A stretch of DNA of 64,000 nucleotides from assembly GCA_012932295.1 (NCBI GenBank), contig JAAONU010000002.1, forward strand, positions 35,895,521 through 35,959,520. Reading direction: 5' to 3'. The translations under genes were made by a program, and so were the position numbers. The number at the start of each line of letters is the position of its first letter. Position 1 is the stretch's first letter. Below are positions 59,852-64,000 of this stretch, piece after piece. This DNA comes from Cyclina sinensis (lineage: Eukaryota > Mollusca > Bivalvia > Venerida > Veneridae). The notes below the pieces were generated by a model. It worked only from the letters and a program-made list of their open reading frames with translations. It searched no databases and was not told the origin of the DNA.

Positions 59852-61446
59852 AAACAAGAGTGCCATGATGGCCTTGTATCACTCACCTGAGTATGACTGC
59901 TTTTAACAAAGTTGCTATGGTTAATTGACTCCAGATGACCCATATTCAAACTTGAGCTAGAAATCATAGAAGCAACCTTTCTGACAAATTTCCAGGTTAT
60001 TTGGACTGAAAATGTTACCCCTGGAGTGTTAACAAGGTTTTTCATATATGGGCTCTGTCACCTAGTTTTTGATCCCGGATGACCCATAACCAAATTTGAG
60101 CTAGAAATCAATGAAACAACCTTTCTGACAAATTTCAAGGATATTTGTACCGAAAACGTAACCTCTAGAGCATTAACAAGGTTTTTCAATTTTGGGCTCT
60201 GTGACCTAGTTTTTACCCCATTTAACCCATATTCAAAAGTAAGCTAGAAATCATTGAAACAATCTTTCTGACAAATCTCCAGGTTAATTGGACTGTTTTG
60301 CTTTGATTACTCATTTTTAATTACTGATTCATCTAGTATACCTTATCTGTTTTAATTTCTACAGTGGACCTTACTTTGCAAAACGAGATTACAAAGTAAG
60401 AAAATCATGAATAGCATGTGACAATCTATCCATCATGGGTGGGTATGGGTAGGGGAGGGGGTGGGGGTGGTAGGTAGGGGGGGTAGGGGGGGGAGAGAGA
60501 GGGGGTAACTTGGTGGGGAGGTAAGAGGTGGGGGGGGGGCCCTTGCAGGGGGAGGGGGGTCAAGTAGCTATGTATTCTTGCAGGGGGAGGGGGGAGTCAA
60601 GTAGCTATTTATAAAAAATTTAATAGAAAAAATTTGGTGGGGGATGTGGGGGGGGGGGGGGCAGAACTGACCCATCTCATGTAAGTTAAAAGTTTATTTC
60701 AAAGCTTAAGTTCTTGTCCAATATAGGAGAAAAAAGAATTTTTTTTGCGAGGTGGGGGGGGGGGGGGTATGTAGTCAAGTAACTTCATACCTACATATCT
60801 AAAAAAATTTATTTTTTTTGGAGGGGGTTGGGGGTCCTCATACATGGTTGGGGGAGTCAAGTACCTGCATATTTAAAAAAAATTATAATGAAAAAAAAAA
60901 TTATGGTGGGGTAATGCTTGGTGGGGAGTGGAGGGGGGGGGGGAATCCCCATACAGAGGGGGGTGGTAGGAGGGGGGGAGGGAAGTACTTGCCCATCCTA
61001 TGTAAGTTAATAGTTTATTTCCAGGCTTAAGAAGTTATTTCCCTATGTATAAGTATAAGCAAAATCAAGTAACCCTTAGGGTGGGGCTAATGTTGACCCC
61101 AGGGACATGGGTACCAACAATCTTTGTAGGGGTCTTGCTGGTGATCAAGTATTCCAAGTTTGAATGGAATATCTTTGACACTTTTTGAGAAATGGCCATT
61201 AACAAAAAGGTTAATGAAGGGATTTTAAGGGGCATAACTTTGCAAAAATATATTTGAGGGTTATCTGCCCTTGAGAAATGGTGTCGCATTTTGATAGTGA
61301 ACATGTATTCCTAATTTGAACTAAATAGCTTTGAGAGTTTCTGAGAAATGGACATTAACAAAAAGGTTAACCAACGCCGATGCCAAGGAAGGGGTCATGA
61401 CAATAGCTCCTCTCTTTTAATTATTCGAAAAGTGGAGCTAAAAATG
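59852..61446 (+). mobile_element. AAACAAG-headed element interrupted by G-rich repeats
   Basis: The head AAACAAGAGTGCCATGATGG, TCACTCACCTGAGT leads into about 130-140-bp units (ATTTGAGCTAGAAATCATTG, CTTTCTGACAAATTTCCAGG, ATTAACAAGGTTTTTCA). From 60,436 to about 61,000 G-rich repeats intervene. The 3' part (61,050-61,446) has paired AGAAATGGCCATTAACAAAA-type units and ends GGGTCATGACAATAGCTCC ... GGAGCTAAAAA, a TAGCTCC/GGAGCTA stem. Confidence 0.65.
60436..60990 (+). repeat. G-rich tandem region with quadruplex potential
   Basis: The plus strand has dense runs of 3-12 G separated by 1-5 bases (for example GGGTGGGTATGGGTAGGGG at 60,438). Longer repeats of GGGGGAGGGGGGAGTCAAGT, TATGTAAGTTAAAAGTTTAT and A-rich links follow. 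It contrasts sharply with the AT-rich surroundings. Confidence 0.85.
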
Positions 61447-63112
61447 AGATGAAGGAAGTTATGGTTCATGGGCATAACCCTTTAAACAGACACCATCTAT
61501 CTTTATTTTAAGTTTCAAGTCAATCCCTTTCATGGTCTTAAAGTTTACTCCTGAAAAAAAAAAACTAAAGAAGGCGAGATGACTCAGAAATAGTAAATGG
61601 TAGAGTAATGGTTTTGCATACTGCACTTATTGTAGTAGCCATTTTCCTATATTTTAAGTTTTACATCAATTTACAACACACATTTAAAGTTATGCTGTGA
61701 ACAATTTTTTTAAGAGAAGACATAATTCAAGAATTCACACTGCACTTCTTCATTAGTCAGCACTCAAGAGGGTGCCAAGTATATATTATGATGCCAACTA
61801 TATATGATATTGTCAAAATTATAGCAAAAGTTGTAGACTAGTTGTTACTTGAAGAATAATTTTGTTTTAATTATTACGTTGTTTCACAGAATAAAACTAT
61901 CACGTTTGATGATTCTCAACATATTCTTTACATTAATAATGAATAACCCTTTTTATGAGCAAGTTTGTTCAACCTTGCCTATCTCCTCACAATATAAGGG
62001 AATTAACTGCTGCATGGAGTTTGCTACATTGCCCTATGGAATAATCTCCCCTTATTCAGGGAAGTAACTGCTGTGTAGTGTGGTGCAATTAGAACTCAGT
62101 AAATATCAGCTAATACGATTTCAACTACACACCGCTGTATAAATTTCTGCCATTTTCCAGTTTCTTTTGAAGTTACTGATTGAATAATGACCTGAAGAAA
62201 AAGTGTAATGCAATTCAGTTTATGCTAGTGTTTTTATGCACAGGACACTGTCGGTCCCTGTCTGCTTTCTAGCTGTACATATTCGTTACCTACGTTCTTT
62301 TGCATCTAGTCTAGATTCTCTACAGGGTTTACTGCACATTGGCTTACTTGTGAATAATAACCAAATTAAATGGGTTAGGTATTTATTTAAACACAAATAT
62401 ACATGCTCATTATACAATGTGTTTCTATTTATCTTTAACATACATGTACAAAATAGTATATATCATAAGAAACAGAAAATAACAGTATGATAATGGCTGA
62501 GGTGTCATTAGATGATAAGTTATGAATATAACTAAAAGCTAATACCTCCAGTGTCCTAGTCAAAGATGCTGATTTGTTTAATACCGGTAAGTCGTTTTAT
62601 TGAGTATACTGATACAAATTCTTAATTATGAGAAGATCATTTTCTAAAATGTGTCTGACCTATTCCATAACCTAGATAAAGTGCGTCTATGAACTGTACA
62701 TGTATATGAAAGATAAAAATATTATGTATGTGTAAAGTTACATGTATCCAACACATTCATTTTTTCAGAACCTTCTGTACCAACTTGTTTTTCAAGTATC
62801 TATCTTTATTTTAAGTTTCAAGACAATCTAAGTCCCTTTCAAAGTGTTCAATAAATGCTCATTATAATATCAAAGAAGGGGGGATAACTCAAAAACAGGA
62901 TAGAGTAGTTATACTTCTTGGCCATTGCACTTTTCCTTGTTGCTATCTATCTCTGTTCTAATAAAGTCCCAGTATCACATTGATTAAGTATACTGATAGG
63001 GTAATAATCAAACCATGTTCTATTAACTCTAAAACAATATCGACCTACGTTTTCATTTGTATTTAAGTCATTTCTTCATGATAAAGCTTTTCAAATCCTT
63101 TAAAACTACTTC
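61447..63112 (+). repeat. Dispersed repeat fragments and unannotated AT-rich DNA
   Basis: CTATCTTTATTTTAAGTTTC AAGTCAATCCC-type sequence occurs at 61,497-61,530 and again at 62,800-62,840, each followed by a GGGATAACTC-like, TGCACTT-containing stretch. These are relics of one dispersed family. Between them (about 61,750-62,780) I see no gene, repeat array or RNA. Confidence 0.5.
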
Positions 63113-64000
63113 AAACAAGAGGGTCATGATGGCTCTAAACGCTCACCTGAGTCTCACTGCTCAAGTTACAAGTATCGTTATTGGTTGTTATTGGTGTTCG
63201 TTGTTCGCAAGTTTGAATAAGTTTGCAATAAGTTTGAAGACTTTGGGTGAAATGTTATTCAATTTTTTTAGCAGAAATAGTTTTATTCTACAGGTCCCTG
63301 TGAACTTGACCTTTGTCCTATGGACCCCAAAAACAATAGGGTTCTTTTAATATAATTACCCTACAAAGCCTGAAGGTTCAGGTGTAATGGTATTCCAGTT
63401 ACTGAGCAGAAATAGTTTTAACTCTACAGGTCCCTGTGACCTTGACTTCTGACCTACTGACCCCAAAAATGATAGGGTTCTTTTACTGAGAAAGGAAAAT
63501 CATCCTATGAAGTTTGAAGGCTCTGAGTAAAATGGTACTCCAGATACTGAGCAGAAACAGTATTCACTCTAGAGGTCCATGTGAACTTGACCTTTGACCT
63601 TTGGACCCTAAAAACAATAGAGGTCTTCTAATACAATTACCCTATAAAGTTTGAAGGCTCTGGGTGTAATGGTACTACAGTTACTCAGCAGAAATACTTT
63701 TCACTCTACAGGTCCCTGTCACCTTGACCTTTGACCTACTAACCCCAAATCAATGTGGTTCTTCTATTTAGTAAAAGCAATAATTCTATGAAGTTTGAAG
63801 GCTCTGGGTAAAATGGTACTCCTGTTATCGAGTGGAAACGGTTTTCACTCTAGAGGTCCCTCTGACTTCACCTTTGACCTACTGACCCAAAAATGAAGGG
63901 GGTTTTTTTTCTACTAAATAAGGCTAATATCCCTGTGAAGCTTGAAAGCTCTGGGTCATCTGGTATTCAAGTTATTGAACTGAAATGAGAGGCAAATAGA
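63113..64000 (+). mobile_element. AAACAAG-headed element with alternating 136/145-bp repeats, cut by window end
   Basis: The head AAACAAGAGGGTCATGATGG, AACGCTCACCTGAGT is followed by units marked CAGGTCCCTGTGACCTTGAC, TGACCTACTGACCCCAAAAA and GAAGTTTGAAGGCTCTGGGT. The marker sits at 63,291, 63,427, 63,572, 63,709 and 63,853, giving spacings of 136, 145, 137 and 144 bp. The element continues beyond 64,000. Confidence 0.75.

Noticed and set aside
60818..61030. Gly-rich plus-strand frame
   Set aside because: Translation of the G-rich repeat.

Overview
This is repeat-dominated nuclear DNA from an animal, most likely a bivalve mollusc. The inference rests on two spliced exons of a metazoan-type selenoprotein O gene, a Tc1-type transposase relic, a LINE relic, tRNA-derived SINE pieces, and several dispersed repeats of the tandem GACCTTGACCTT and AAACAAGAG-headed kinds common in molluscan genomes. 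The species cannot be named from sequence alone. Nothing looks bacterial; there is no operon, origin or CRISPR array.

Region by region. 1-4.4 kb: the first two coding exons of SELENOO on the minus strand (start codon at 4424, exon 2 ending at 669). Intron 1 is mostly filled by a 2.4-kb element with 32-bp terminal inverted repeats and 7-bp target duplications. Intron 2 carries a broken Tc1-type transposase. 4.4-10.2 kb: a LINE 3' relic, molluscan repeats, one or two candidate minus-strand exons of an unrecognised gene, and a cluster of tRNA-derived SINE heads. 10.2-14.3 kb: T-rich sequence and a degenerate GT/G-rich tandem repeat.

14.3-48.9 kb is the main object: a two-copy macro-duplication of a block built from consecutive tandem-repeat families, here called D, C, G and E. 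Copy 1 (about 14.33-21.83 kb) is compact and degenerate. Copy 2 (about 21.83-48.9 kb) has the same order, but its D family has grown from about 1.9 kb to about 21 kb. The expanded part has a hierarchical structure: 235-bp and about 300-bp monomers, an 829-bp trimer, and a 2,477-bp higher-order unit that is almost identical between two tandem copies. Copy 2 has lost nearly all of family G.

48.9-52.6 kb is a block whose plus strand is almost all A and C (CAN repeats, then a 24/39-bp minisatellite), switching abruptly at 52,443 to poly(T) and then (ACT)n. 52.68-53.15 kb holds a relatively GC-rich minus-strand coding segment with a splice-acceptor-like start. Its tail resembles the basic C-terminus of Ty3/gypsy-type Pol proteins. 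53.9-64 kb is a run of elements with a shared layout: an AAACAAG head, a body of 90-190-bp tandem repeats, and a 3' hairpin followed by an A-run. One of them hosts a strongly G-rich stretch with quadruplex potential.

Only SELENOO is a recognisable host gene. Almost all other open frames are accidents of tandem repeats whose unit length is a multiple of three.
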